In this document: positions 20,928 to 32,099 of the stretch, one piece after another
How the letters are laid out: the number at the start of each line of letters is the position of its first letter
Numbering within the stretch: the first letter of the stretch is position 1
NCBI GenBank assembly: GCA_002914845.1
Contig: JXTC01000005.1
Location: forward strand, 2,176,850 to 2,240,849
DNA: 64,000 nt
DNA from: Trema orientale
Lineage: Eukaryota; Streptophyta; Magnoliopsida; Rosales; Cannabaceae
Reading direction: 5' to 3'
Translations under genes and position numbers: made by a program
The notes under the pieces: generated by a model
Told to the model about the DNA's origin: nothing
What the model saw: the letters and a program-made list of their open reading frames with translations, nothing else
Databases searched by the model: none

Positions 20928-22848
20928 ATGGTGGTGGAGAGCTACGTGGTGGTGCATAACATAGCCAAGAGACACAACGTGGGCACTCTGGCTCGGAGCG
21001 CCTCCGCTTTTGGTGTCTCCGAGCTCATCCTAGTCGGCCGCCGCGACTTCAACTCCTTCGGCAGCCATGGCTCCACTTCCCACCTTCGCTTCCGCCATTT
21101 TCATTCCCTCCTCGACGCCCGCCATTTTCTCAAGGTCTTCTAATATATTATTATTATTATTTTTATTTTTTTCCCGGTGGGTTTTGATTATTTTTTCTAA
21201 TGTTTTATTGGGTATGATAGGAAACTCGTTTAAAGTAATGGGTTTTTGTTTTAGGAGAGGGATTGTGATATATGCGGAGTGGAGATCACGGATGGCGCCA
21301 TGGCTGTGAATCACCACCCTTTTAAGAAAAGCACCGCTTTTCTTCTCGGCAACGAGGTATATACGTGTGTGTATATATATATATATGTTTGAGTATATGT
21401 ATGACTCATTACGATCTTACTGGCCTGATTTTGATAGTTTCTCTTATGGGAAATTTAGATGCTTTACTTATGCTCAACCTTTGAAGATCAACAGTTTGTG
21501 GATATTTGTTTATACACGTTTTTGAGTAAATACTGAAAATGTGAAAAACCAAAGTTGTATGCTGCATTTGAAAATGAATTAGTGGTTTATTAGCAAATTT
21601 TTGAGGATATTTCTGTTATCTGTCATAACTTAAAAACAATCCTTTATGGATATTCAACTTAGTTCAAATGACCGATGTGGATTGATGCGTAAATGAAATC
21701 AAGTTATTGGATTAGGATACATTTTACTGAGTAAGAAAATGTGTTATAGTTTGCTATGTTCTTGTTTCTTCTCTGTCTCTTGTGGTCTAATGCATAACAA
21801 ATATGAGCTAAGTTATGCAACAATGGAATATTTTTCGCGTTGTAGGGAACAGGACTGTCTGCAAAGGAGTGTGAGATATGTGACTTCTTTGTGTACATTC
21901 CACAATACGGAGGTGGGACTGCTTCATTGAATGTTACTGTTGCAGCTTCTATTGTCCTACATCATTTTGGAGGTTTGACTGCTTGGTTGACTTCTTTATC
22001 ACCTTGATGCTTTCAAAATGATTAACTTATCCAGTTATCCCCCATGTTCTCATTAGTCATATCTTTATAAGCTATAATTGAGTTTGTCAGCAAGTTTTGA
22101 TGCCTTTGTAGATGCTCCATTCTTTGCAACTTCTATTTAGTCTTGTCTATGAAAATAGGAACAGTAAAACAAAATTCCTGAACACCATGAAAAACTTTAA
22201 GCTGATGGGCATATATCTCTGTGTAATTATCCCCTGATAAAGATCAAGGGGGATCTCGTTGTTGCATAGCTCAGGTTGGAGCAACGTGTCATCAGATGTT
22301 TAACATGCAGTATAATGATTGGGCATGAGTTTTCCTGTGTAACTAATATGAGCCATTGGCTTCTCATTTTGTCACTTGAAGTCCCCTGCATCTTGTATCG
22401 TATGAGCACTTAAATTGACCAAGAAAAAACTTTTCTCTATTCCAATACAGAAGCCATTATATTAAAATTTGATTGTCTTGTGCTATATGATGTCTGGTGA
22501 ACGAACCGTAATCAAGTTTTGGTTTACATGAAATTTTGATTTGGGGTTGGAACAGTGATATTATATCTACTATGATGCTTTTTGAATGCAACTTCAATTT
22601 CTGATACGTGGTTTTCTTCAGTTTGGGCAGGTTTTCCTGAGAGAACACGCGATGGCAACAAGTTTATTGTGGCTGAGAAGCCTGAAAAACAAGGAAAACG
22701 TAATTACTGCGCTGAAACAGCTGATGCTATTATTGAAGAGCGAAGATCAAGAAGGGAGAATGCTTCTAATGGTTTCTTTGATGAGAGCGAAAATGGCAAT
22801 TCATCTTCTAATCTTTTGGATGCATTGTTTGATGACGTAAAGATGTGA
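20928..22848 (+). CDS. SpoU (SPOUT) family tRNA/rRNA methyltransferase
   Basis: Four exons, 20928-21134, 21255-21356, 21846-21972 and 22622-22848, join in frame to 220 codons plus stop, with GT-AG introns. The three SpoU motifs are present: motif 1 NVGTLARSASAFGVSE (residues 17-32), motif 2 FLLGNEGTGLSAKECEICD spanning the exon 2/3 junction, and motif 3 FVYIPQYGGGTASLNVTVA, which with motif 2 forms the trefoil-knot S-adenosylmethionine site. Such enzymes usually methylate ribose 2'-OH in tRNA or rRNA. The C-terminal ~75 residues (EKPEKQGKRNYCAET onward) are charged and Asn/Ser-rich. No clear transit peptide; the RNA target cannot be told from sequence. Confidence 0.93.
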
Positions 22849-23997
22849 ATTCTTTGACATCATATAGCATAGGTCAGAAACGTGTCTGTATTTCTCAACT
22901 GGTGTAAAGAGAAAAGCAAACAGCTTTGCATTAGCTATAACTGGGGAAGATTTAATTTTTAGCAGGGCATCTTCTGCCCAATTAGGAGTTCTTTTTTGCT
23001 GAGGGAAGGTTGTAGGGGAACATACAAAAATGTTAGTAATTGTGCAAGTTGATGAAATGAAATGTTCTTTAATATTTTATGTTTTTCATCGTTTCATGTA
23101 TGAATACTTGGTAAGGATCCATTGGCATATCATTTTGTCCTTGTTAATGAATGAAATTATTTGGTAATCACGGATGAAATTATTGGTGATTGAAGACGTC
23201 TACTTGAGCATGCTTTTATTATGTAGATGTTAAATTAATACTCTCTCTTGACCAAGACCAACACTTTTTGACAAATTTGCAAAACACCAAAAGGAACTTA
23301 AAAGGAATGAGGGGAAACAATAGAAAATAAATTAAAAAAGACCGGAAAAAAGTCCGGACTTACACAAGCATCCAAGGGAACACATAGCAAGAAAGTTTGT
23401 CCAAGGACCCCCAAAACTCCGAAGTCAACTCGCACATGGCCTTTTACATCGTATGGACATTGGACAACCTACACACTGAATACGGTAAAACTTTTTTCCC
23501 CCCCTTTTTTAATGAGGTAGACTTGAGCTTTAAAAGTATGTGATACTTAGATATAGTGAAAGTCATCATATTCAACATAGTTCTTGCCAACCAGGAAGAA
23601 AAATCAAAGTCAACAAAGTTTTCATTGAAATTTTAGTGGTTTCTGTTAGAGCTAACATTGAAAAGCTACGTTGCAGCTGTACTTGTATGCAAAGGTATTT
23701 TAAGACCCCTTTATAATTATGATGTTTGAGACACAAACAGTCTTGTTGTTTTCTTGTTATCGGTTTCAGCAAGTAGGTGCGGTTTTGGTGTGTATGAAAA
23801 GAAGCTCAACAATACTTTGCTCCATTTTCAACTCATATACCTACCTCAAGCCAGGGCAGTTGGGCTCTTTCTCTGTCTCTTTAGCTACTTTCCTCTCTCC
23901 AATCACATATTTCCTCCACCATTTTCGTTCTTACATGACAAATTTTCTATTTGTAGCATATAGTTTCTCTCTACATTTAGTTCTCTCAGAAGCTAAG
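22849..23997. other. Spacer between SpoU and EEP genes
   Basis: Contains the SpoU 3' UTR and the leader of the next gene. The 23998 ORF is open upstream to 23719, but the residues before 23998 are hydrophobic, not family-like, and probably leader or intron. No other gene seen. Confidence 0.4.
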
Positions 23998-26045
23998 ATG
24001 TCTATGCAGTCACCCAAGCTTCAAAAGATTTTTTGCAGTAACCAATCCTCTAACATGTTAAGCATCTTCAGAAGAAAATTTAAGCTTCTCTGCTCGAGGA
24101 TTCGGCGGCTACTATGGGGGCGGCCGAGGCCTAAAGTTGTCATCAGGAGGCTTGGGAAGTGGAACTCAGAAGGTCAGCCTAAAAGAAGCAACAGTACAAA
24201 AATTGTCAGAAATGGTCAACTGGGACATTCTTTCTCCAAAAGACCAATACGCATAGCCACATTTAATGTTGCTATGTTCTCCCTTGCACCTGCCATTTCA
24301 AAGGCTGATACCTTATCAGCCTCTAACAAGCATGAAAATGATGAGTTTGCCTTAAGGACTCCTTCGATGATTGATATTCACCCCAAGTCTGCAAATGATC
24401 GTCCCAAGAGTATACTAAAATCGCCATTGAGCACTACGCCGGCTAGTCCTGAGTGTCTTACTTTGCAAAGAAAGCTTAGCAGATCAAACTTGAAAGTCTC
24501 CATCAATCTCCCTGATAATGAGATTTCACTGGCAAACAATAAACTGCTTACTCTCATGGAAGCTGACAAGCATTTTTCCTCTAACACTACTACCAGCCAG
24601 GGCAGTAATAGGAGCTCGGTCCCAGTGAGATCACCTCTATGCTTTCCTCCAAGTATGACACACTGCTGGAATTGGTATGATATCGATGGACTCAACAGCA
24701 GCAGAAGCATATTGGAAGTACTGAGAGAAGTGGATGCAGATATTTTGGCTCTCCAAGATGTGAAGGCTGAGGAAGAGAAAGGTATGAAGCCTCTTTCTAC
24801 CTTGGCAGCTGCTTTGGGGATGAAATATGTCTTTGCTGAGAGCTGGGCTCCAGAGTATGGAAATGCCATACTATCCAAATGGCCAATCAAAAGATGGAAG
24901 GTTCAGAAGATTGCTAATAATGATGATTTCAGGTGCTTATTCTTTCCTTATTTTGCCTTAACACAGAGTTTGAGGGTGTAAAAATTCAAAGAAAATCTTA
25001 ATCTATTTCATAGATGGAAAAAAGGTAAATTAGTTGGTTGAAAGGGCTAAAAGTATAGTCTAGGGGAATTGAAGGGTGCGACCAACCAAGCCAAAATTCA
25101 TCTCAAAGACAGTACAAATAGAATTGGACCCCCTTTGATTTCTTTCTATTTTCCTGTTCCTAATTCTATTTCTTCATTTCGTCCTATGTGACTTTCTGGA
25201 GCCCATCTAAGTGTTGCTTCTGAATCGATTATGTGCTGATACAGGAATGTTCTGAAGGCAACAATAGACGTGCCATGGGCCGGAGAAGTGAACTTCTACT
25301 GCACCCAACTTGACCATCTGGATGAAAACTGGAGGATGAAACAGATAAGTGCTTTGTTCCAAGCAAATGATCCTCCACATATCCTGGCAGGAGGGCTAAA
25401 TTCTCTGAATGGATCAGATTATTCCTCAGAGAGATGGACAGACATAGTCAAGGTAAAAACCTCAGCAACTCAAAAAGTTCAAGAAACTTTTATCGAATTG
25501 TGTCTTTTAACCTATGAATTTTGCAGTATTATGAGGACATGGGAAAGCCTACACCAAAGGTAGAAGTGATGAAGTTTCTTAAGGGAAAAGGGTATACAGA
25601 TGCAAAAGACTATGCAGGGGAATGTGAACCAGTGGTCATCATTGCCAAAGGCCAAAGTACCAACTTGACCTTTCCTAATCTACTTTTGTTTAAGTGTTGT
25701 TATTATGATAACTTGATAAATACACATCTTTGTTATGTTTAAACTAAACTATGAAACTTTCATGATGAGAAACCAGATGTACAAGGCACATGTAAATATG
25801 GGACAAGGGTGGACTATGTTCTGTCATCTTCGGAATCGCCATACAAGTTCGTCCCAGGATCGTACTCTGTCGTTTCGTCAAAGGGTACTTCTGATCATCA
25901 CATGGTTAAGGTGGACATTGTGAAAGAAAGAAAGCCAATTGTGAAGGAGAACGTCATTAAACGACATCAGAAATCAATACAGAAGTTAGTAAGCGTGACA
26001 AGCAGTGGCTGTTCTTCAAGAGCTATATGGAGAATAGGCACATAA
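23998..26045 (+). CDS. Endonuclease/exonuclease/phosphatase (DNase I-like) fold protein
   Basis: Exons 23998-24932, 25245-25452, 25527-25656 and 25777-26045 join in frame to 513 residues. N-terminus is basic (FRRKFKLLCSRIRRLLWGRP), then a Ser-rich linker interrupts the fold. DNase I-like landmarks: IRIATFNVAMF (Asn about 90), ADILALQDVKAEEE (Asp about 254), NFYCTQLDHLDENWR (His about 336), ILAGGLNSLNG (Asn about 364) and KGTSDHHMVKVD (Asp 464, His 465). The metal-binding Glu usual in LQE is Asp, and the catalytic Asp of GDxN is Gly. Catalysis may thus be altered or lost; from memory, plant homologues share this form. Substrate unknown. The start is uncertain: upstream in-frame Met codons exist, but 23998 gives the most family-like N-terminus. 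Confidence 0.88.
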
Positions 26046-26837
26046 TCAAAGTCCATTTCCCATATCTGGACTTCAAATTTCTCTGCCTGCTGATGTAAAT
26101 TATTGTATATTTATAACATTATAGTTTCAGTTGGAAATGACTATTATTAGGACAATTACGTCATTTTCTTTCTTAATAGATGGTAATTTTTATGTTGCTT
26201 TCAGTTTATCATATAACTTACAAGACTATGCACTTTCCCCTTGTAACTAGTCAAAGTAACTCATTTGGATAAATAGTTTGCCTAAAGAAACTCGCACCTT
26301 AAAAACCTTTGTGACCAAAGTGAACTTGCAAAAGAACATTTTATTTAATTTATTTATTTATTCATTTTTACTAATAGCAAATGTGTCAAGCTTTCAGTTT
26401 ATATAAAATATCGTTGATTTTTATTTATTTAAATGAAAAAAATTCCTTCTTTGAACAAATGATCCTGCCATGGAAAGATTGTGACCCAATCATATTTTTG
26501 GGGTTTTATTATTTGGTCATATGATACTTATCTATATGTTCTTATAAAAGTCTATATGTACGCTTATTGTATACTTCTTAGAGAAAAATTGTCTACTAGA
26601 TTTGAGAATCAAACGAGTAACTGAAAAAGTAATATTAGTCTTAAGGAGGTATTATTGTTGATTATAAAAAGATCAAATGAAAAGACAGTCATCTATGTTG
26701 ATAGAAGTTTGCTTGGAAGGAAATAATTTTTTTGCTCCTTTTGGTTTACAGAAGTCTATGGAAACTACTTAAGAGGAAAGTGATTACTGTGATGATATCA
26801 GGATACAGTAAGTGCAATATATACATACATACATACA

Positions 26838-26872
<35 letters not shown>

Positions 26873-28040
26873 AAGACTTCTTAATGGTTACAATTTTTTT
26901 GTGACCATGAATGGGTACTTAAAAAAGTAGTGATAGCATTAAATTTTTTTGTCAGCATTAAATGTTTTTGGCCAACAACCAAACTAATCACCACCGTAGG
27001 ATATAGATCTGACGCCTTAAACCATTGTAACCATCCATGGGTAAATATTGTTATAACTATTTAAACCAAACCCATACATATATATATTTTTCTCCAACTA
27101 ATTAAAGAAAAAGACGATATGTGTCGTAGTTTGTTAAAACGGAAATGATATGTCGCATAGACGCTTTCTATAAAATTTACACTACATGTCGTTTCGATAA
27201 AGGTGACAACGTTTTTCCAAACAATAGGTTGAGTGCACGTGCTTTGCACTGAACTTGTGAAGTATGTGACTGATTGTGCATTGCAACCGACTGACTGTGT
27301 ATGGCAGATAATTTGCTTGTCTTTTCAAAATAGAAAAAGAAAGAAAAAGAAAATTACTGCTAGCCGACAAAATAACTTGACCAAATATTGTACAGCACAA
27401 AGGAGCCAACCGGCATCCGAGCCCAAAAAAAAAAAAAAAAAAAGAGGAGCCAACCGGCTCTTTTATATATAATAATAAGTATAGGTATATAGAAGTATAG
27501 ATAGATATTAGATATATGGTATAAATATAGATAAAACAACAGCAAACGACCCGTATTTTCCTACTAGGTAGTACTCAGAAGAGTCAGAGCAACAGCAAGT
27601 CTGCAAATAACATGTCGCTCACTTTTCATTTAAACAAGTAAAGCAAAAGCTGTAACCCCAAAAAAAAAAAAGTAAAGCAAAAGTTACACTGTAAAGTCCG
27701 TATTTTATTTTATTTTATTTTTAAAATAAGTTAAACTGTAAACGACACGTTTTTATCGTACGAAAATGTACGCAACTTTAAAATGAAAATGAGATCTAGT
27801 ATCTCTTAAACGACAACAAGCTTTTATGAAGTTATTTAAACGACAACATACTTTTTTTTTAAACGACAGCAGCTTTTTTTTTTTTATAATTTTTTTTAGC
27901 AATGACGACACAAGCTTTTAATGTACAAAGACATTGGAAACTATTTATTGAGTTGATTTCAAATTATGTACGAAACGTCGTTTTATGAACCCCCTCTTAT
28001 TTTTTGGGTATCGGGGCTGGTTCCGGTTCTATGCATTAAT
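26046..28040. other. Spacer with microsatellites and CGACA motif cluster
   Basis: No gene seen. Contains ATAC repeats followed by an AT run (about 26820-26870). A possible small inverted-repeat element spans 26885-27045 (ATGGTTACAATTTTTTTGTG against TGGATGGTTACAATGGTTTA). The A-rich stretches at 27420-27441 produce lysine-rich chance ORFs. Confidence 0.4.
27730..27990. repeat. Second cluster of AAACGACAAC motifs
   Basis: Five variants (AAACGACACG, AAACGACAACAAG, AAACGACAACATA, AAACGACAGCAG, ATGACGACACAAG) lie within 200 bp, matching the cluster at 15890-17640. A GGTTCCGGTTCT-like tail follows, as in the first cluster (GGTCCGGTTCAATC). Probably a decayed copy of the same element. Confidence 0.4.
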
Positions 28041-28968
28041 TAGGGGTGTAAAAAGAGCCCGAAAGCCCAAAATTCGATGGGCTAGTCCGAAAAAATCATG
28101 ATTCGAACTCGGCCCGAACCCGACATGGTCCGAGCCCGGCTCGAACCCGATTATCCTTAAGGCTGGGCTTGGGCTTAGTACTTTTCACATGAACCCGGCC
28201 TGAAATCCAGCCCAAAGCCCGAGCTTGAAACCCAAACCTAAAACCCGATTTAAAAAGACCAAAACTCAAAAAATATAATAATTTTTTTCTAAAAAAGCCC
28301 GAATTTAATACCCAAAGTTTTAAAAATGCTATATATTCTAAGTGAAAATGTGACTTATTACTTATAAATAGTCAAAAAAATATTTTAATTATTTGATATT
28401 AAAATATTTCAATAATAGTTAATTTTTTTAAATAATGCAAGATTTGATATCTAATTTAGAATACCTCATCGAAAAAGATGATTCTGATTCTAATATTCAA
28501 GGTGATAAAGATGGAGAGGATGAAGTCTTTGAAGTTTAATTATTTCATTTTATCATTTGTTTTCAATAATATTTCATCAGCTTTTCTTATTTATATTTCG
28601 AAGAAATATTCCCCAAATTGTTGGTTCTTAAATTTATGAGTTGAATAATTTTGAATGATTTTTTCTAAATTAAAGTATAAGTATTGTTTTCTAATTATAC
28701 TAGAAAAAATTCTTTCACTATTTCCTTATTCTAATGTATACATATATATATGTATATTAATTTGGGTTCCAAAAGCCCGAAAGTTAAACTCGACCCGAAC
28801 ATAAAGTCCGAAACCTTTAGGGCTGGGCTTTGGGCATAGCTTTTACTAATTTAAACCCAGCCCGGCCTGGCTTGAAACTTTCTTAGAGCCCAAAAGCCCA
28901 AACCCGAACCCGCCCAAACCCGAAAGTTTGGGCTTGGGCTGGGCTTGGGCGGCCCGATTTACACCCTA
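28041..28968. mobile_element. Short non-autonomous hAT element
   Basis: Inverted ends are TAGGGGTGTAAAAAGAGCCC and TAGGGTGTAAATCGGGCC. The flanks GCATTAAT (28033-28040) and GCATTAAC (28969-28976) form an 8-bp duplication with one mismatch. Subterminal regions are dense in AGCCCGA, CCCGAAC and GGGCTTGGGC repeats. A 34-codon acidic ORF (28435-28539, ending GEDEVFEV) may be the leftover C-terminal tail of a transposase. Confidence 0.85.
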
Positions 28969-29110
28969 GCATTAACATGGTTTCCAACGATTAAACATAT
29001 TTTGCCGCATGTACACATGTCATTTATATCTTTGATTTTGTATACAATTTGTAAGTATATGTAGACATTAAAATTTAAAAATCATATGATCAAATAATAA
29101 AAATGCAAGA

Positions 29111-29253
29111 GAGTCATATTGGAGACTTTGTTTTTCTTTCAAGCAATTTTATAAAAAAGAAAAAAAAAAAGGAAGAGTCATATTGGAGACTTTGTTTTTC
29201 TTTCAAGCAATTTTATAAAAAAGAAAAAAAAAAAGGAAGAGTCATATTGGAGG
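29111..29253. repeat. 64-bp perfect tandem repeat
   Basis: The unit starts GAGTCATATTGGAGACTTTG and ends in an A-rich tract. Copies start at 29111 and 29175, with a partial third copy at 29239. The two full copies look identical, implying recent amplification. It lies about 400 bp beyond the end of the DMP gene at 29659. Confidence 0.9.
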
Positions 29254-29658
29254 CCGGCTTACATTTGTTTTTCATTCATGCAATTTTAGAAACTAAAACA
29301 AAAAATATATATTATATTACATATATTTATGTAATTTTCAGAACGGGCCGGCGGTGGGTATAAAAGATCAAACTAACAATTATATATTGAATATATATAG
29401 CATAAAGTCGTTATGTAGAGTTGATCAAAATAAGAAAAATAGAGAGATTTGACAAAATTCATGTCACTATTGAACAAGAACAAAATATATAAAAGTGCTT
29501 AATTACAAAAAGCAATTATTAAAACAAGGAGAGACAATTAAAGCAAATATGAATGCATCCATGCATCATGACACTGCATAATATAATAAACGATTAATTA
29601 AAAGATTAAAGACCTCTCTGATCTCTCTCTCTATATATATATGTACAATAATTATCAA

Positions 29659-30210
29659 TCATGATGAAGGCCGATAGCCAATCCCATGGCGATCACTAGG
29701 GAACAAAGCAAAGACAGAACTCGAAAACCCTCCAATGACCGGCAGTAACACTTGGAGAAGAACCTTCTGCTCCGACTCGAACTCCGGGTAGAAGCACCTC
29801 ACGGTGTTGGTATCCAACAGCGCCAACGCCGCGAAAACGGTCAAGGAGAGGAGACCGTGGGCGAAGTCTCCAACCCTGAGCCTCTGGCTCCTCAAGTCAA
29901 GGCCGTCAGAGCTCGGCGCGGGCCAGAGGCCAGCGGGGGTGACGATGCCGTAATGGGTTTTGTTGTCGGTGCCGGTGTAGCTGTCGGTGAAGGAGGAGAA
30001 GAAGCAGGCCAGGCCGCAGAGGGCGATGAGGACGGCGTTGAGGGATTTGTTGACGGCTGAGCATGAGCCGTTGTTGGTGAGGACAGGGTTGAGGAACTGG
30101 AAGACGAAGACCGTTCCCGTGGGGAGCAGCTTTATTAGGTTTCCGACTCCCTCGAATAATGTTTTGCTCGAGATGCCGGTTTGGCTGGTGGTGGCTGGGG
30201 CTGCAGCCAT
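29659..30210 (-). CDS. DUF679 membrane protein (DMP), copy 1
   Basis: Intronless, 183 residues. The start at 30210 ([12 protein letters not shown]) is preferred: the 35 upstream in-frame residues are not family-like. DMP signatures: [80 protein letters not shown] and HGIGY. Hydrophobic stretches support four transmembrane segments with both ends cytosolic, the known DMP topology. It resembles the DMP1-6 type linked to endomembrane and tonoplast remodelling in senescence more than the DMP8/9 sperm type; this is a judgement from motif recall. It forms a tandem pair with 35221-35829, same strand, about 5 kb apart. Confidence 0.92.
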   Translation of the reverse strand: MAAAPATTSQTGISSKTLFEGVGNLIKLLPTGTVFVFQFLNPVLTNNGSCSAVNKSLNAVLIALCGLACFFSSFTDSYTGTDNKTHYGIVTPAGLWPAPSSDGLDLRSQRLRVGDFAHGLLSLTVFAALALLDTNTVRCFYPEFESEQKVLLQVLLPVIGGFSSSVFALFPSDRHGIGYRPSS

Positions 30211-32099
30211 GTTTTTCAGTTTCACTAGTAGTCGTACGTAGAAGCTATACTGGTATATATGCTTGGTTCTCAACAACAGAATAATTGTGGGACGTATATA
30301 TGTAAATATATTCAAGTGTGAACTTTGAGACCGAGACTTACAAACTATATGACATAGAAAAATGGTCTATATGTACTATTTGCAACTCGGGCTTAATTAA
30401 TTGGTATAATTCAAGATTGAAGTGTTATCAGATAATCAGATTATTCTTATTGGTAGTTTGGGTTTGGGGAGATTTAATAATATATGGTGGTAGACTTTAT
30501 GCAATTGATGGACGAAGTGAAAATTAGTTTATATATTTGATTACGTAGATAGTTCTTTTTTATATCCTAATTGTGTTTTGTATATATATATAGCAGTATT
30601 AATTTTCTTAAAATAACATTTGGGTTACCAATTTATTATACCAAATTTTTAATACCAACACATGTGACATGTGATTTGTCACCACTCAATTGATAATAAT
30701 GTTTAATCTATTTGTGGTATATTCTACGATACTAATGGGATGATAACAGTTCACATGCTATATATGTTGTTACAAAATATTTAATATAATAGTTGGCACC
30801 TCTAGTACTATCCTATAGTTAAAGATTGAATTTTATTTGCTGTATAAAATCTCATGCACAAACAATACACTCTACGAAGAAAAAAATAAAACATCAAGAA
30901 AAGTACCACTCCCAAATGGAAAAGGAGTAGAATGGTGGAACTTGAAAGTACTATGGGAAAGGGAAAAGTCGGACAATACTACAAAAAAGCCACAATTTAA
31001 TGACAAATTTTTCAGTCATAATAATTTTTATGCTACTAAAAGTGACATAATTGCCTCTAATATACTTTTAATTAGTCAGAACCTTTTATAATTTATAATA
31101 ATAAAATTTGTTGTACTTTTATTTAATCACATCATATTGTTATTTTTGTGACCAAAACTTTTAATCTTTGAATTTTTAGTCATTTTTAGTCATGATATAT
31201 ATAAGGATGATTACATTTTTTTAGCTACGAATGTTTCACCTTTAGTTATAATTTTTGTCGTCACTGAACGAAAGAGTTTTTTTAGTGCAAGACCAAAACA
31301 TATATAACCATTTCACAAGGTAAAGAGTGATGAATTATAGTTAATTTCCAGTTTCCACCACCAGCCTTTTTTTTTTTCAATTATTTTTATTCTTGTTCTT
31401 ATCTAACAACAAACTGTCAGGTATTGTATACATATATATTTCATATATTAATTTGCTCAATTGATTTTGATTGGACTTAAATATTAGGTTAATTAAGAAA
31501 TGGCGAAGAATTAATGCAACTAAGCGTCGAATTAAATTACTTTAATTTAGTTCTCGATCAAATATATACGATCAATGAGCATTCAAGGGAAACGTGTAAG
31601 AAACCTTGTAAAGTGATGAGACTTGGCCATATATATATATATATATATATTCTGACCAATATATAAATATTTTAATGTATTATAAGAATCTTATGTTACA
31701 TATGACCGTTAATTTTTAAAGATAATCTAGTTGCTACTTGGCACTAATTATACCTCAATCCTGGTAGTTGATCTTATCGCAATGCGTATTAATGACTAAA
31801 ATCTCTTCGTCATATTGCATTTCTAATGGCTCCCCCGCCGCCTCTCCCACATTTAAATTTGTTATATTGACCACAATATGATATATAATATACACATATA
31901 TTTTTATACATAACAATTTTTCAAGAAATAGACCAAACAAATTGCTCATAGAATACAAATTAAATATTTAATTATGTTTATAGATGTAAAGATTTTTAAG
32001 GTTTTCATGCTTTTTATCATGACCGGAAATCCAAAACCGTAACTTTTAGTGATTTTGGATGTAAACATAAATAAACAACATAAATAAACAGTTAATTAC
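30211..32099. other. Upstream region of DMP copy 1, spacer
   Basis: AT-rich. A TATATATGTAAATATA stretch near 30293-30310 could serve as the DMP core promoter. A small CACTA-like inverted-repeat element may span about 30977-31288 (see separate entry). A TA microsatellite is at 31630-31650. No gene seen. Confidence 0.4.
30977..31288. mobile_element. Small CACTA-like MITE
   Basis: The left end reads TACTACAAAAAAGCC, while the right end read inward is CACTAAAAAAACTC. Internal GTCATTTTTAGTCAT-type repeats occur. The first base of the left end differs from CACTA and no clean 3-bp duplication is visible, so the call is tentative. Confidence 0.35.

Noticed and set aside
24378..24890. 170-codon minus-strand ORF in the EEP gene
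   Set aside because: Antisense of exon 1, which is clearly coding on the plus strand.
29752..30060. Plus-strand ORF over DMP copy 1, and similar ones at 35266-35625 and 35576-36094
   Set aside because: Shadows of the DMP reading frames; no domain of their own.
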